From JAJEFO01 sp965221845 (lineage in GTDB: Bacteria > Pseudomonadota > Alphaproteobacteria > Rhodobacterales > Rhodobacteraceae), in NCBI GenBank assembly GCA_965221845.1, contig OZ244919.1, positions 2,170,001 to 2,234,000 of the forward strand: a DNA stretch of 64,000 nt, in the 5' to 3' direction. The position numbers were made by a program, and so were the translations under genes. The notes beneath the pieces are model-generated. The model ran no database searches and had not been told where the DNA came from. It worked only from the letters and a program-made list of their open reading frames with translations. Position 1 is the first letter of the stretch. Each line of letters opens with the position of its first letter. Shown one piece after another: positions 18,300 through 27,728 of the stretch.

Positions 18300-18700
18300 G
18301 GACCAGACCGGTGGAATTCCCTGCGACGCGCGAAGGCCTCGTTCCCGCCGTCGTCGATCACATCCGGCACGACCAGCTTGAGCCCCACCTCGCCCGCCAC
18401 GTTCACGGCCCGGCCAGGAGCGTCGGCCGCAAGGTCGGACCCGAGACCCTTGCCCTGCCAGCCCTGGTCCGCGGCAATCATGGAGAGATGCAGCGCCGGG
18501 ATGCTGCCCGGGCCGGGCGCGCCCTCGGCGACCGCCACGAACACGTGCGCGAAGCCGTCCTCCTGCCGCTTCCTCGCGCTGAAGCGCGGGAAGTCAAGGC
18601 GCTCCGTTCCACAGGAAAAGACCGACCGGTCATGCCGGGCGGGATCGGACGGCTCGACGACGATCCAGTTGCCGGCAACGCGGTCCCCGTCACCCTGCAT
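18300..18700 (-). pseudogene. GNAT toxin (TacT-like), decayed
   Basis: The frame shows typical TacT features: FSCGTERLDFPRFSARKRQ, HVFVAVAEG and the acetyl-CoA loop region AADQGWQGKGLGSDLAADA. TacT toxins acetylate aminoacyl-tRNA. The C-terminus loses similarity near 18350 and runs into low-complexity sequence, and the antitoxin frame is shifted, so the pair is probably dead. It follows its antitoxin directly, the normal order. Confidence 0.6.
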
Positions 18701-18957
18701 TGGCGATCCGGGAGCGGCATGCGCGAACCGAATCCCAGGCCGCCGCCGGGCGGCGGCGGATTGTCGAGCGCCTTCGGCAACGTGCGCCGGTCGCGCTCCG
18801 AAAGCGACATGGCCTGATGCCCGCGCAGGACCCGTTCCGCCGTCCTGCGCGGCCGAAGACTTGGCGAACGTCGCGAGCTGACCCCGGTCAGTTCGGCGGC
18901 GTGCGACATTCGCTCCTTGTCGCCCGGCTTCACGCGCATCTCGATGTTATCGGTCAC
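18690..18957 (-). pseudogene. DUF1778 antitoxin, frameshifted
   Basis: A GTG start at 18957 opens TDNIEMRVKPGDKERMSHA, a ribbon-helix-helix N-terminus of the DUF1778 (TacA) family. After residue 26 the frame drifts, then AERVLRGHQAMSLSERD, characteristic of the family, reappears in the same frame; two compensating indels would explain this. It precedes the GNAT toxin remnant. Confidence 0.6.
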
Positions 18958-19033
18958 CCTTTCGTCCGCACGCGCTTCGGCATCGGTGGACGTGATTCCA
19001 CGGCAGAACGGGGAGCACGTATATGTGGCCGAA

Positions 19034-19636
19034 TCATGAGTTTGCCCGCCTCATGGGCCTCCGCAAGTCGTATGTGCAGAGGACGCGGTCACGAAAGGCG
19101 GCTTCGATCAGAAACCCGAGACTGTTCCTGTTGATCCTTTTCCACGGAACGACCGAGATCTTGGTCTTCGGTGCCACCAGGTTGTCGATGATCCGATCCG
19201 GCATGAACGGATACCGGCTTTCGTACTCCGCCCGTTCCCTGACATTCACCCAAGAAGTTATCTCGGGGTACAAAAGCTTTTTCTCTTCCTCTCCATGGGG
19301 CGCTGTGAATTGATTGTCGGAGATCCCGGGAAGGTTGACTGCCACTATTCCGGATCTCTTGTTCACCGAGCCGTCGTACATGCTTGAGTGGATCTCCCAG
19401 TCGATGTGTTTTCGGCGCCTGGTCTCGCTGCCGATCAAGACAATGGTCACAGTCGAGTCGCTGAGATACTGATCCCTGATGGTCCGGCGGATCTGTTCGT
19501 CAGTCCAGTCGTCCGGAATGTCGCCGGTGTCGACGGAACGGTCCACGAATATGGAGTTCCCCTCACCGAAATCCGCCAGTGCGTGCTTGTACCGTTGGTC
19601 GTTGGCGTGATGATGGCTAATGAACACTTTGTGCAC
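19034..19636 (-). CDS. ThsB-like TIR domain protein
   Basis: The 200-residue protein starts HKVFISHHHANDQRYKHAL and continues with DRSVDTGDIPDDWTDEQI, TIVLIGSETRRRKHIDWEI and SGIVAVNLPG. This is the DUF1863/ThsB type of TIR domain (residues 1-110), which in Thoeris defence makes a cyclic ADP-ribose-like signal from NAD. The Glu of DWEI is the expected catalytic residue. The C-terminal 90 residues are of unknown role. GTG 19636 has GGGAGG upstream and overlaps the end of the SLOG gene by 20 nt, so the two are coupled. Composition is lower in GC than the core genes. Confidence 0.85.
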   Translation of the reverse strand: MHKVFISHHHANDQRYKHALADFGEGNSIFVDRSVDTGDIPDDWTDEQIRRTIRDQYLSDSTVTIVLIGSETRRRKHIDWEIHSSMYDGSVNKRSGIVAVNLPGISDNQFTAPHGEEEKKLLYPEITSWVNVRERAEYESRYPFMPDRIIDNLVAPKTKISVVPWKRINRNSLGFLIEAAFRDRVLCTYDLRRPMRRANS

Positions 19637-20468
19637 CGCCACCTCCCTTTTGACAACTTTCGCCGAGAGTCCGGCGTAGACCTCGTGAGACCAGGGTGAT
19701 CGCCTCCCCAATGTAAGGTGTGCGGGCCAACCTGGCGTTCTCGTCACGCGAAAGGCCGTTGTGCAGGTCGGACGATGAATACCCGAGGAAGCGCTCCCGG
19801 CCAGCCCAAGCCTCACGCGAACCCGCCCAACGCCCCGCAAGACCGAGCGTCTCCGCGATGTCGCGCGCGCACCCCCCGAACCCGCCTACAAGGAATAGGG
19901 GCTGGCCGGCTTCCAGGGAAAGCGACGCCTCCTCGGCGATGCCGGGCATCACTCCTCGATAGCCTTCGACCCGCCCGCCGAGAACGATCCGCGCCCGGAT
20001 GTCCTCAAGCATGGCGGTTCGCATCGCGGTCAGCCCCTCCGTCCATTCCCCTTGGTCCGGCTCATGCGCCCGCAGTTTCAGCCTCTGCTCTAGCGCGAGA
20101 CGCGTACCGTCCAGGGCAAGGAAGACGAGGCGGACGCCGGACTCGTGCTCGGCGGAGAACGCGGCGATTTCCTCCGAAGACATCCGAATGTGCACCGGCC
20201 AGGCCAGATAGTCGGTCACGGCGATGGTTTCGCCGTGCCGTGGATGGTTCCGGTACCGTCCCACCAGTTCGGCCAGAAGCTCGGTGAATCCGTTTCGCCG
20301 CAGATCCCCGCCATATGCGGTGCTGTTACCTGAAGCGAGGAGATGGACGGCGACCTCCGCCATCGCGTCCCGCAGATGCCCTTCGCTCAAGCCCAGAGCC
20401 CACAGGTCCGGGCTCTCCGAAACGGAAACACCGACGGCGGCCGATGTCTCGATGTCGGGTGCGGTCAT
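19617..20468 (-). CDS. SLOG-domain (LOG/DprA-like Rossmann) protein
   Basis: A 283-residue protein with the nucleotide-binding SLOG pattern. GVSVSESPDLWALGLSEGH at the N-terminus precedes GNSTAYGGDLRRNGFTELL near residue 55, and PLFLVGGFGGCARDIAE near 190 is a second glycine-rich loop. It resembles SLOG families found in conflict systems, where they sense NAD-derived or nucleotide signals. Its ATG overlaps the upstream TIR stop by 4 nt and its end overlaps the ThsB-like start, giving a tight three-gene cassette. I infer it is a sensor or effector partner of the two TIR proteins. Confidence 0.72.
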   Translation of the reverse strand: MTAPDIETSAAVGVSVSESPDLWALGLSEGHLRDAMAEVAVHLLASGNSTAYGGDLRRNGFTELLAELVGRYRNHPRHGETIAVTDYLAWPVHIRMSSEEIAAFSAEHESGVRLVFLALDGTRLALEQRLKLRAHEPDQGEWTEGLTAMRTAMLEDIRARIVLGGRVEGYRGVMPGIAEEASLSLEAGQPLFLVGGFGGCARDIAETLGLAGRWAGSREAWAGRERFLGYSSSDLHNGLSRDENARLARTPYIGEAITLVSRGLRRTLGESCQKGGGGAQSVH

Positions 20469-21650
20469 CGGCGTTCCTCCAGCCAGTCTGTGAGGGTCTG
20501 GATACGGACCCCCGGCGCGATTTCCCTGAACAGCCGCTCGTCGTCGGCGCTCAGCAACGGTTCAGGATAGACAATTGCCGGCGCCGCTTTCCCATCATGG
20601 CAAGACAGTGCAGACAGCGTGATCAGTTCGGGGGGCCGTGCCGTGAACACTACGCCCGGCGATTCCGTCAGATGACGTCCCACCCGGCAGAGCCACAGCC
20701 ATGTTCGAAAGACTTCGTCCAGAAGACGGCCTGTGACAGCGGCGATCCTGTCCGCGCAATCGGGCCCCATGCGGACGACGGGCGCATTGCCGAGATAGGC
20801 CATCCCGCGAGGGTCGAAGTCGCGCACGCAATCGACGACAACCATCGGCACCAGACGACGTTTCGCCTCGATGACCTCACGGCGGCACCACTCGCGCGAA
20901 GAGTAGGAATCCGTGTGCACCGCCAAGACGGCGCCTGCGCCAATCTGGTGCAGGAGGACATCCTCGAACGGCAACCCGGGCGGGATGTCGTCGACATCAA
21001 AGAAACTGTCAAGGGGACTGTGCGAGTGGATCCAGTCGCGAATGCCGCGGGCCACCAGCTCGCCATCACTGTCATGCTTTGAGTGGCTGATGAAAACGCG
21101 GATTCTCTCCAGGCAGCGTCCGAACGTTGCTTCCCGGTCGCCATCGCCCTGGAGCATGTCGATGCGGTGCCGCAGCATGCGGCAGAACTCATGCGTGAGA
21201 TCTGAGGTAAGACGCTGCAGCCGGTCGCAGTCTGATCCATGCCACCTGTCCCAGCGCAGAGCTTGTGTTTCGAACGCTCCTTCAAGCCCACGACCATCCA
21301 TTGCCATCCATTGACACCGGAAGGAAACCGGCGGGATTCCCTCTCTCGATCGCTGCTTTGGCAATGTCACGCACATATTCGACCCAGGCACTGTCTTCAA
21401 CAAGCTTCGATTCTGTCAGCACCACGACGGCTGTGAACTCGGCATCGTCCCAGCTGACCGGCAAGGGAGTACGCTCCCCCGGAACAGGAGTGCTGCGTTC
21501 GAGTACGCCGACCCCGCGCATCTCGCCGATGGCCCGCTGGTTGCCCCGGACGAAGTGCTCGCGAAGCCGGTCCGCAACAATGCGGCCACCAGGATGGGAG
21601 GGATGCCAGATCACGTACAATGCGAGGAGCGGACGCGTCACCCTGGCCAC
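20465..21650 (-). pseudogene. Two-domain TIR protein, frameshifted near 21290
   Basis: The 5' part (21650 down to 21282) reads LLALYVIWHPSHPGGRIVADR and AVVVLTESKLVEDSAWVEYV, a first TIR-like domain. The 3' part, in another frame, reads RIRVFISHSKHDSDGELVARG, DSFFDVDDIPPGLPFEDVL and DSYSSREWCRREVIEAKRR, a second TIR domain with the catalytic Glu, then about 90 residues ending in LFREIAPGV. A single-base shift in the repeated ATGGATGG region near 21290-21300 joins them into one protein of about 395 residues. It starts at GTG 21650 and overlaps the SLOG gene. If the shift is a read error the gene is intact. Confidence 0.72.
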
Positions 21651-22317
21651 AGCACCGCCGCGTCAGCGTCTGGGCGGCGCTCCCTGGGATAGGAGTGTTT
21701 GGGCATCGGAACTGGCAAATCCACCCTCGCGCCCACGACATCGATCCAGTGCACGTTGTTCATTTGGCTTCATGTCTTCTTCCGCCCCAATCCGGCAAAA
21801 GAAACAATCGGCATTCGTGACAGTCAACTATACCGACTGTGCGCGACCGGCAACCCAACCATGCCCATCTCGCAGGGCTAATCGGTTCTTGAGCCCGCTG
21901 ACGCCTGGATCCGCGCGGGCGCCGGGCATTCGGCACCGTCCGTCCTGACGGCGGATTCCCCGCGTTTCAGGCCTTTGATGGGCCGTCCGGTCGGCCGGTC
22001 GCCGTCATCTTGCGTCCGGCGACACCGGCTGCCACCGCGCCGGGACTGCGCGTGTTCGCCCTCTTGGTCGTGCCCGCCGCGCTGTTGGTGGCGCGCACTG
22101 ACGCCTCAGCGGCCCCGGGCAGCGGACGGGCGTTGCCGACCGTCTTCGGGCTGTCGAGGACGCGCCGCGGCAGGGTCGCGCTCTCCGGGCCGGATGCAAC
22201 TCCGGCCCTCGTCGAAGCCCCAGTCAGGGACGTGGCGATTCGCCTCCATGCGCTAGTGACCGCGGTTCAGCGCCAGCACGCGTTTCGGGGCGGCCGCCCC
22301 GGGATCCGGGCCCGTGG
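21651..22317. other. Intergenic region with an IS1380-like fragment
   Basis: The first 250 bases upstream of the TIR gene are AT-richer and may hold its promoter; I see no gene. From about 21930 the plus strand reads FQAFDGPSGRPVAVILRPATP, which resembles part of the catalytic domain of IS1380-type transposases, but the similarity fades within 200 bases and no ends are recognisable. Confidence 0.4.
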
Positions 22318-24615
22318 CCTATCAATGACACACACTTGGCTCCGGGTCGCGTTCCGTGCGAATCAGGCTGCCATGCAGATTGGCATGCGTCAGGTCTCGG
22401 CGGAGACGGTGGAATGGTTCGGGAACGCCTGCAAGGGCGGCGGGCTGACGCGGACGGCGCTCGCGCGCGGGCTCTGCGAGCGGGAGGACTGGCGGGGCTC
22501 GCCGGCGCGCTGGGCGCGCGGCTGCCGGACGCGGCGACGGCGCCCGGCCCGCACGTGCGCCCTCCCCCGGACTTTCCCGACACGTCCGTCGCCTGCGCGC
22601 TCGGGGACCTCGGCCCGGTGTCGCTCGCCCCGGTGACGGACGCGGGGGACCGCCGCCGCCGGGAGGCGATGGTCGGGACCCGCCATCCGGAAGGGTGGCG
22701 GCGCCCGCCGGGCGGGCAGGTCCGGCACTGGATCCGCTCGGAGCGGCCCGGGATCCTCGGCGGCGTCGGCTTCGCGGCGGCCGGGATGCAGCCGGGGCCG
22801 CGCGACCGCGGCGTCGGCTGGTCCGCCGACGCGCGGGTGGCCAACGTCGGCAGGGTCGTGCACGACAACCGGTTCCTGCTGCTTCCCGGTGTCCGGGTTT
22901 GCGGCCTGGCCTCCGCGGCCCTGCGCAGGGCCGCGGCGCGGGTGGCGGACGACCGGGAGACCGGGCACGGCGTCCGCCCGGTCCTGGCGCAGACCTTCAC
23001 GGGGCCGGGGACGTCCGGGACGGGCTGCCGGGCCGCGGGATGGAGGTGCTGCCCGGAGCCGACGTCGGGGCGGCGCTCCGGCGTGCGGCGCGCGGTCTGG
23101 CTCAGGCCCCTGTCGGAGGGCTGGCGGGAGGTCCTGCGGCGCGGGCCGGAACGGGGTCCCGGATGGTCCGGATCGATGCATGACGGGGGCGGACGGGCCG
23201 AGCGGGAGTGCGGCAGGAGCCCGCATCCCGACGGACGGGTCAGGCGCCGGATCGCCGCGATGGGCGCGGCCTGGACCCGCCGCCCCGGCGAGAGCCTGCC
23301 GGCGATCTTCCCGGGCCGGGCGGAGCGGGCGGCGGCCTGCCGGCTGCCGTCGAACGGGGCGGTGACGATGGAGCACGTGCCGGAGTCGCACTTCGAGCGG
23401 ACGGTGGAGCGGTGCCGGGCCGAGCGGCTCGTGCTCGCCGTCCAGGACACGACGACGCCCGACCACGACGGGCTTTCGGCGACCCGCGGCCTGGACGCCC
23501 TCGGCGGCGGCGGCAAGGGGACCTCGGGCATCCTGGCGCATTTCGGCGTGGCGGCGGACGGGGCCGGACGTCCCCTGGGGTCGTTCCTGGCCGACGCGGA
23601 CTTCCGGCAGGACCCGGAGAGGGACAGCGTCCGCCGGACGGACGGGCTGGACCGGGCGCGGGAGCGCGCGCGCGCCTGCCCGGACGCCCGCGTGGCCACC
23701 GTCTGCGGCCGCGAGGGCGACTCCCGGGAGCTGCTCGACCGGGCGCGGGAGACCGGGGCGGCGCTGCCGGTGCGGGCGCGCCGGGGCGCGCGGCGGCGCG
23801 TTGCCCTGCCAGACGGCGGCGGCGCGGATCTCCGGGACCACGTGCTCGGGACGGACCCGGTCGGGGCGCGGAAGGTCGAGGTTCCCGCCCGCGGCGGGCC
23901 GAACCGGCGCAGGGGCCGGACGGCGAAGCTGACCCTGCGCTGCGTGGAGGCGGACCTGCTTCCCCCGAAGGACCGGCCCGGCGATCCGCCCGTCCGCATG
24001 ACCGCCGTCTCCGCCCTCGAGGAGGACCCGCCCCGCCGCCTCGCGGGCCGGAAGGCGGGCGCGGACGGCGGCCCGCTGCACCGGATGCTGCTGACGACCG
24101 AGGGCGGGGCCGGCGTCGGGACCGCCCGCACGGTCCTGCGCTGGCACGCGCTGCGCTGGCGGATCGAACGGTTCTTCCACGCGCTCAGGCAGGGAACGCG
24201 GATCGAGGACCGCCGCCTCGACGCGGCCTGCGACCTGAGGAAGTGCCTCGCCTTCGACGCCGTCACCGCGTTCCGGGTCCGGGACCTGTCCCTGCCGGCC
24301 CGCGAGAGGCCGGACGACCCGGCCACATGGCACGTGACCCGGCAGGACGTCACGGCGCTCCGCGCCCTCGCCGCCCGCCACGGCTCGGCGTCGCCAGGGG
24401 ACCGCCGGACATGACCGTCGCGCGCTTCGTCGTGACCGCCGCGGGACTGGCCGGCTTCCACCCTTTGAGGCGCCAGCCCCTGCCCGGCACGCAGAAGCTC
24501 CGGGAAGGGGTCAGGCTCCTGTCCGGCGCCGTCATCGCCATCCAGGCCATGCGGGACCGGGAAGGAAACGGAAGGGAGGGAGAGGACACGGAGTCAAGTG
24601 TGTTGGATTGATAGG
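22318..24615 (+). mobile_element. IS4-family element with DruA-like domain
   Basis: Imperfect inverted ends start CCTATCAAT and share CACACTTG-CTCC at 22318 and 24615 (about 20 of 26 bases match). Between them lies one long transposase frame broken by indels. Immediately right of the end is a piece of IS5 copy 1 sequence, so this element probably landed in, or next to, another IS. Confidence 0.8.
22390..24611 (+). pseudogene. IS4-family transposase fused to DUF4338/DruA domain, frameshifted
   Basis: Three registers are needed. The start (RQVSAETVEWFGNACKGGG) shifts near 22500. A long central frame carries a DUF4338 (DruA-type) region, with HPEGWRRPPGGQVRHWI, GVGFAAAGMQPGPRDRGVGW and TGCRAAGWRCCPEPTSGRRS. 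It then reads AERAAACRLPSNGAVTMEHV and LAVQDTTTPDHDGLS, and the YREK-like WRIERFFHALRQGTRIEDRR. A shift near 24400 leads to the C-terminus GFHPLRRQPLPGTQKLREGV. The fused architecture is real in this IS group; the indels suggest an inactive copy or base errors. Confidence 0.8.
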
Positions 24616-24792
24616 CCCGAGCGGGTGCCGGGGCTTCCCGGCGGCCTCTTATGAGCCCCCTCCCGTCAAGCGCTTTCTTCATGACGTGTCACATCGGTCC
24701 GTCTCCTTTCGGGGGCGGCTCGGCGCCGGCCCGGGGAACGCTCCGGGCGGAACGTCGCGGTTGAGGGGAGCGCCTGACGGCGCGTCCAGGCT
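24616..24792. other. IS fragment and unassigned sequence
   Basis: The first 33 bases match the interior of IS5 copy 1 (around 16209-16243) with few differences. The rest up to the IS110 end shows no gene. Confidence 0.5.
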
Positions 24793-24889
24793 CCTCGCAT
24801 GTCCAACGAACCGGCAATGACCAGGGGAGGTGGCCGTGGACAGGCTGGAGGCGATTTCCTGTGGAAAGGCCGTCCCTTGCCTCCCGGCG

Positions 24890-25095
24890 CCTTCCCGGTC
24901 GATGCCGGGTCCGGGACCGCCGCCGCCAGGCCGGGCGGCGGCGGTGCGGGGCCTGGCCCCGCAGGGCTGGCCGGACCGACAGCTCCCTGGATCGCGCAAG
25001 CGGATCCGTCGGACAGCGTGGTCGGCCCGTCCTCCCGCCGTCCTCCCGCGTCCCGATGGACGCCGGGTCCGGGAACCGGACCGTCGCGAGGACAG
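24890..25095 (+). ncRNA. Candidate IS110 bridge RNA, copy A
   Basis: The non-coding end before the transposase folds strongly. A 12-bp perfect stem pairs 24916-24927 with 24934-24945, and a 7-bp stem pairs 24946-24952 with 24956-24962. In copy B the first stem differs at two positions on each arm, and both differences are compensatory, keeping all 12 pairs. IS110-group elements encode a bridge RNA at this place that guides the recombinase to donor and target DNA; I infer this is one. RNA ends are guesses. Confidence 0.5.
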
Positions 25096-25107
25096 GAGCG
25101 GGAGACC

Positions 25108-26046
25108 ATGGCCGCCGCAGCCGCGGGAATCGACGTGAGCAGGAAGACGCCGGACATCCGCCCGGGCGGGCGGGACGGGACCGCGACCAGCGACACGGAC
25201 GGCTTCCGCAAGGTCGCCCGCCTCCCGGGGAGGGGAAGGCGGCGCGGGCCGTCCCGGAGGCCACGGGGCGGATGCACCGGGCCCTCCTGCAGTCCCTGCA
25301 CGACCGGGGCCTCAAGGTCGTCGTGGCGACCCCGCGCCAGTCCCGGGACCTCCCCAGGGCCGGCGGCGAGCTGGCGAAGGCCGACAGGGCCGGCGCGCGC
25401 GTGCCGGCCGCCCTGCGCGCCGCGTTCCCGGACATGGCGGCCACGGCGCCGGCGGACGGGACCGTCGACAGGCTCCGCGACATGCCGGTCCTGCGCGAGG
25501 CGCCCGTCGACAGGCGCGCCGGGCCGAGGCGGTCCCGGGCCAGGCCGGCGGTCCGGACGCGGACGGGCCCGTCCAGGGGGTCCTCGCCGGGACCGGCGCC
25601 GGCGTCGCCGCGTCCGGCCGGCGGACCGCGGCGCTCGTCGAGGGGTCGGAGGGCCTGGCGGAGAGCTGCGGCATCCGGCCCCGGTGCCGGGCATCGGCCC
25701 GGTCACGGCCGCGTCCCCGGTCGCCCGGGCGGGCCGGGCGCCGTCGGCAGCCGCCGGGCCGCCGCCCTGGCCGGCGTCGCCCCCTTCGCCCGCGACGGCG
25801 GCACCCTCAGGGGCGGGCGCCACGTCGCCGGCGGGCGGCGGCGTCCGGGGGACGTCCCCTGCATGGCGGCGACGGCGGCCTGCATGTCCGATCCCGACAC
25901 GAAGGAGATGCAAGGCCGGCCAGGGCCAAGGGGGCAGGGCCCGCAAGGTCGCCGTGACCGCGGTCATGCGGAAGCTCGTCGTGACCGCGAACGTCCTTCT
26001 CCGCGACCGGCGCAGACGGGAGGACAGGTCGGCGCCCGCCGCCTGA
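25108..26046 (+). pseudogene. IS110-family transposase, copy A, frameshifted
   Basis: The start AAAAAGIDVSRKTPDIRPGG carries the first catalytic Asp of the DEDD (RuvC-like) domain. Further family segments, such as MHRALLQSLHDRG-like and VAVTAVMRKLVV-like parts, are found in other registers, so several indels are needed. The C-terminal serine-containing domain is only partly readable. Inactive as written. Confidence 0.78.
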
Positions 26047-26439
26047 CGCCCGGACGGGCCGCGCCCTGCGGGCGGCCCGTCCGGGCCCGAAGGAAGCCAG
26101 CCGTCCGGCCGCGCCCTTGCGGCCGGGCCGCTTCCGCCTGCCCGGACGGCCGCCGGGATGTGGACAGGCTGTGGAAAGCCCCGCTCCCGGCCCCCCGGAA
26201 AAGGCCGGATCCGGGCTTGACCCAAGACATGGATGCTGTCCGGTTCGGCCGCCCGGCGGTCGCCGGCCCCGTGACCACGGTGCCCCGTTCGGGCGGTGCG
26301 ACGTTCCGGAAGGCGGGACCCGTCTGAAAGAACGGTGCCGCAGCCTGCGGCGAAACAGGCGTCCCGCCGGTCGCACGCCTTGCCCGGGATCCCCGGAGGC
26401 CCCGTCGGGCCGCCCGGGTGTTCCGGTCTTCCTTCCTCC

Positions 26440-27673
26440 CGTGCCTTCGACAGGACGGCGCCCTCGGGCACCGGCCCTGTCGTGGCGAACCGCCCGGCGC
26501 CACCAGCGGCTTCCTGGCCAGCGCCACGATCCCGCGCTTCCCCGGCCGCCCGTCGCGGGCGACGGCGCAGCGCTCGAACCACTTCGACAGCGCGCTCTGC
26601 GGCTGGTGCCGCAGCCAGCGCCAGGCCATCTGCACGAGGTGCTTTCGCAGCATCGGGCTGCCGGCCTTGCCGGTGCCCTGGTCATGGTCGACGGCGCCGC
26701 TCGCCCACGGCACCGGCGCCAGCCCGGCCATGCCCGCCAGCTCGCGCCGGTTGCGGAAGTCGCGGCAGAGGAGCTCCGCGCCCGGCAGCAGGGCGTCGTT
26801 CGGGCCGATGCCCCGCAGCCTGACCAGCGTCGCCGCGTGGCGGGCGTGCCCCGGGACCTCCGCCGGCGCGGCTCCGGGCGGCGTGTCCGCCTCCCGTGCC
26901 GGCCCGGCGGGCGTGGCAGCCTTCGCCGCCCTGGCCGCCTCCCGTGCCGACTTCAGCGTCGCCGCCTTCTCCGCCTCCACCGCCTCCGTCTCCGCGACGC
27001 CCGGCTCCAGGCGGCCGGGGATGCCCGCGGTCTCCGCCAGGAGCCCCGGCGGCAGCGCCGCGCCATGGCCCGTCCTCATGCCCCCGAGCCGCTCCCGGAA
27101 CCCGGCCTTCGCCGGATCCCCGGGCGGCACGCCGTGCAGCCGCAAAAGCCCCGCGACCGCGCTCGCCAGCCGCAGCCGCTCCTTCACGAGCCGCTCCCGG
27201 CGCCCCGGCAGCCGCTTCGCGTCCTCCTCCGCGACCGTCGGCACCCGCACCGGCGACATCGCGTCCCGGTCGCCGCCGTCCCGGGCCACGGGCGCCCGCA
27301 CCGTCTTCCGCGCGTCGATCCTGTCCGTCTTCGCACGTCTCTTCCTGCGCACGACCTCCAGGCTCGCCGGGTCGCAGACCACGACCTCCAGGTCCTCGCC
27401 CTCGAGCCGGCGCGCCAGCCGGAACCCCTCGTGCCCTGCCTCGCAGACCGGCATCACGCGGACGTCGTCGCCGGAGACGGCGGCGGCCCGCGTCCGTGCC
27501 TGCCCCAGCTTCGCGAGCAGGCCCGCGACGTCATGTGGTGCCAGCCTGTGCAGGCCCGTCCGCGACGCGTCCGCCGGATCGCCCGCCGCGAGGATCCAGC
27601 TCGTGCCGCCCGCTTCCAGCGCCGCATGCACCGTGGTAGCGTTACCCCCGGAGGGTGTGGTCGGATAGGTCAT
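26440..27673 (-). pseudogene. IS110-family transposase of a second subgroup, frameshifted
   Basis: The frame opens TYPTTPSGGNATTVHAALE at 27673 and runs about 390 codons with RRKRRAKTDRIDARK and LVRLRGIGPNDALLPGAELL, then MLRKHLVQMAWRWLRHQPQS. After GIVALARKPLVAPG the frame shifts near 26500 to TTGPVPEGAVLSKA. It is unrelated at sequence level to copies A and B and faces copy A tail to tail. The 200 bp between them shows no gene. Confidence 0.78.
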
Positions 27674-27728
27674 CGCATTCTCCTTTCGATCGGCAAGGGG
27701 TGCCGCCTGTCGGCCCCCTTGCCACCAG

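Larger units (their letters stand above)
24793..26237 (+). mobile_element. IS110-family element, copy A
   Basis: Extent is set by alignment with copy B (41473-42916): both run from CCTCGCATGT to GACATGGATGCT and differ outside. The order is about 315 bp of non-coding end, a transposase frame, then about 190 bp to the right end. No inverted repeats are seen, as expected for IS110. Confidence 0.75.

Noticed and set aside
22224..24461. 745-codon minus-strand frame
   Set aside because: Antisense of the IS4 transposase; high GC suppresses stop codons, composition is Arg/Ser/Pro filler.
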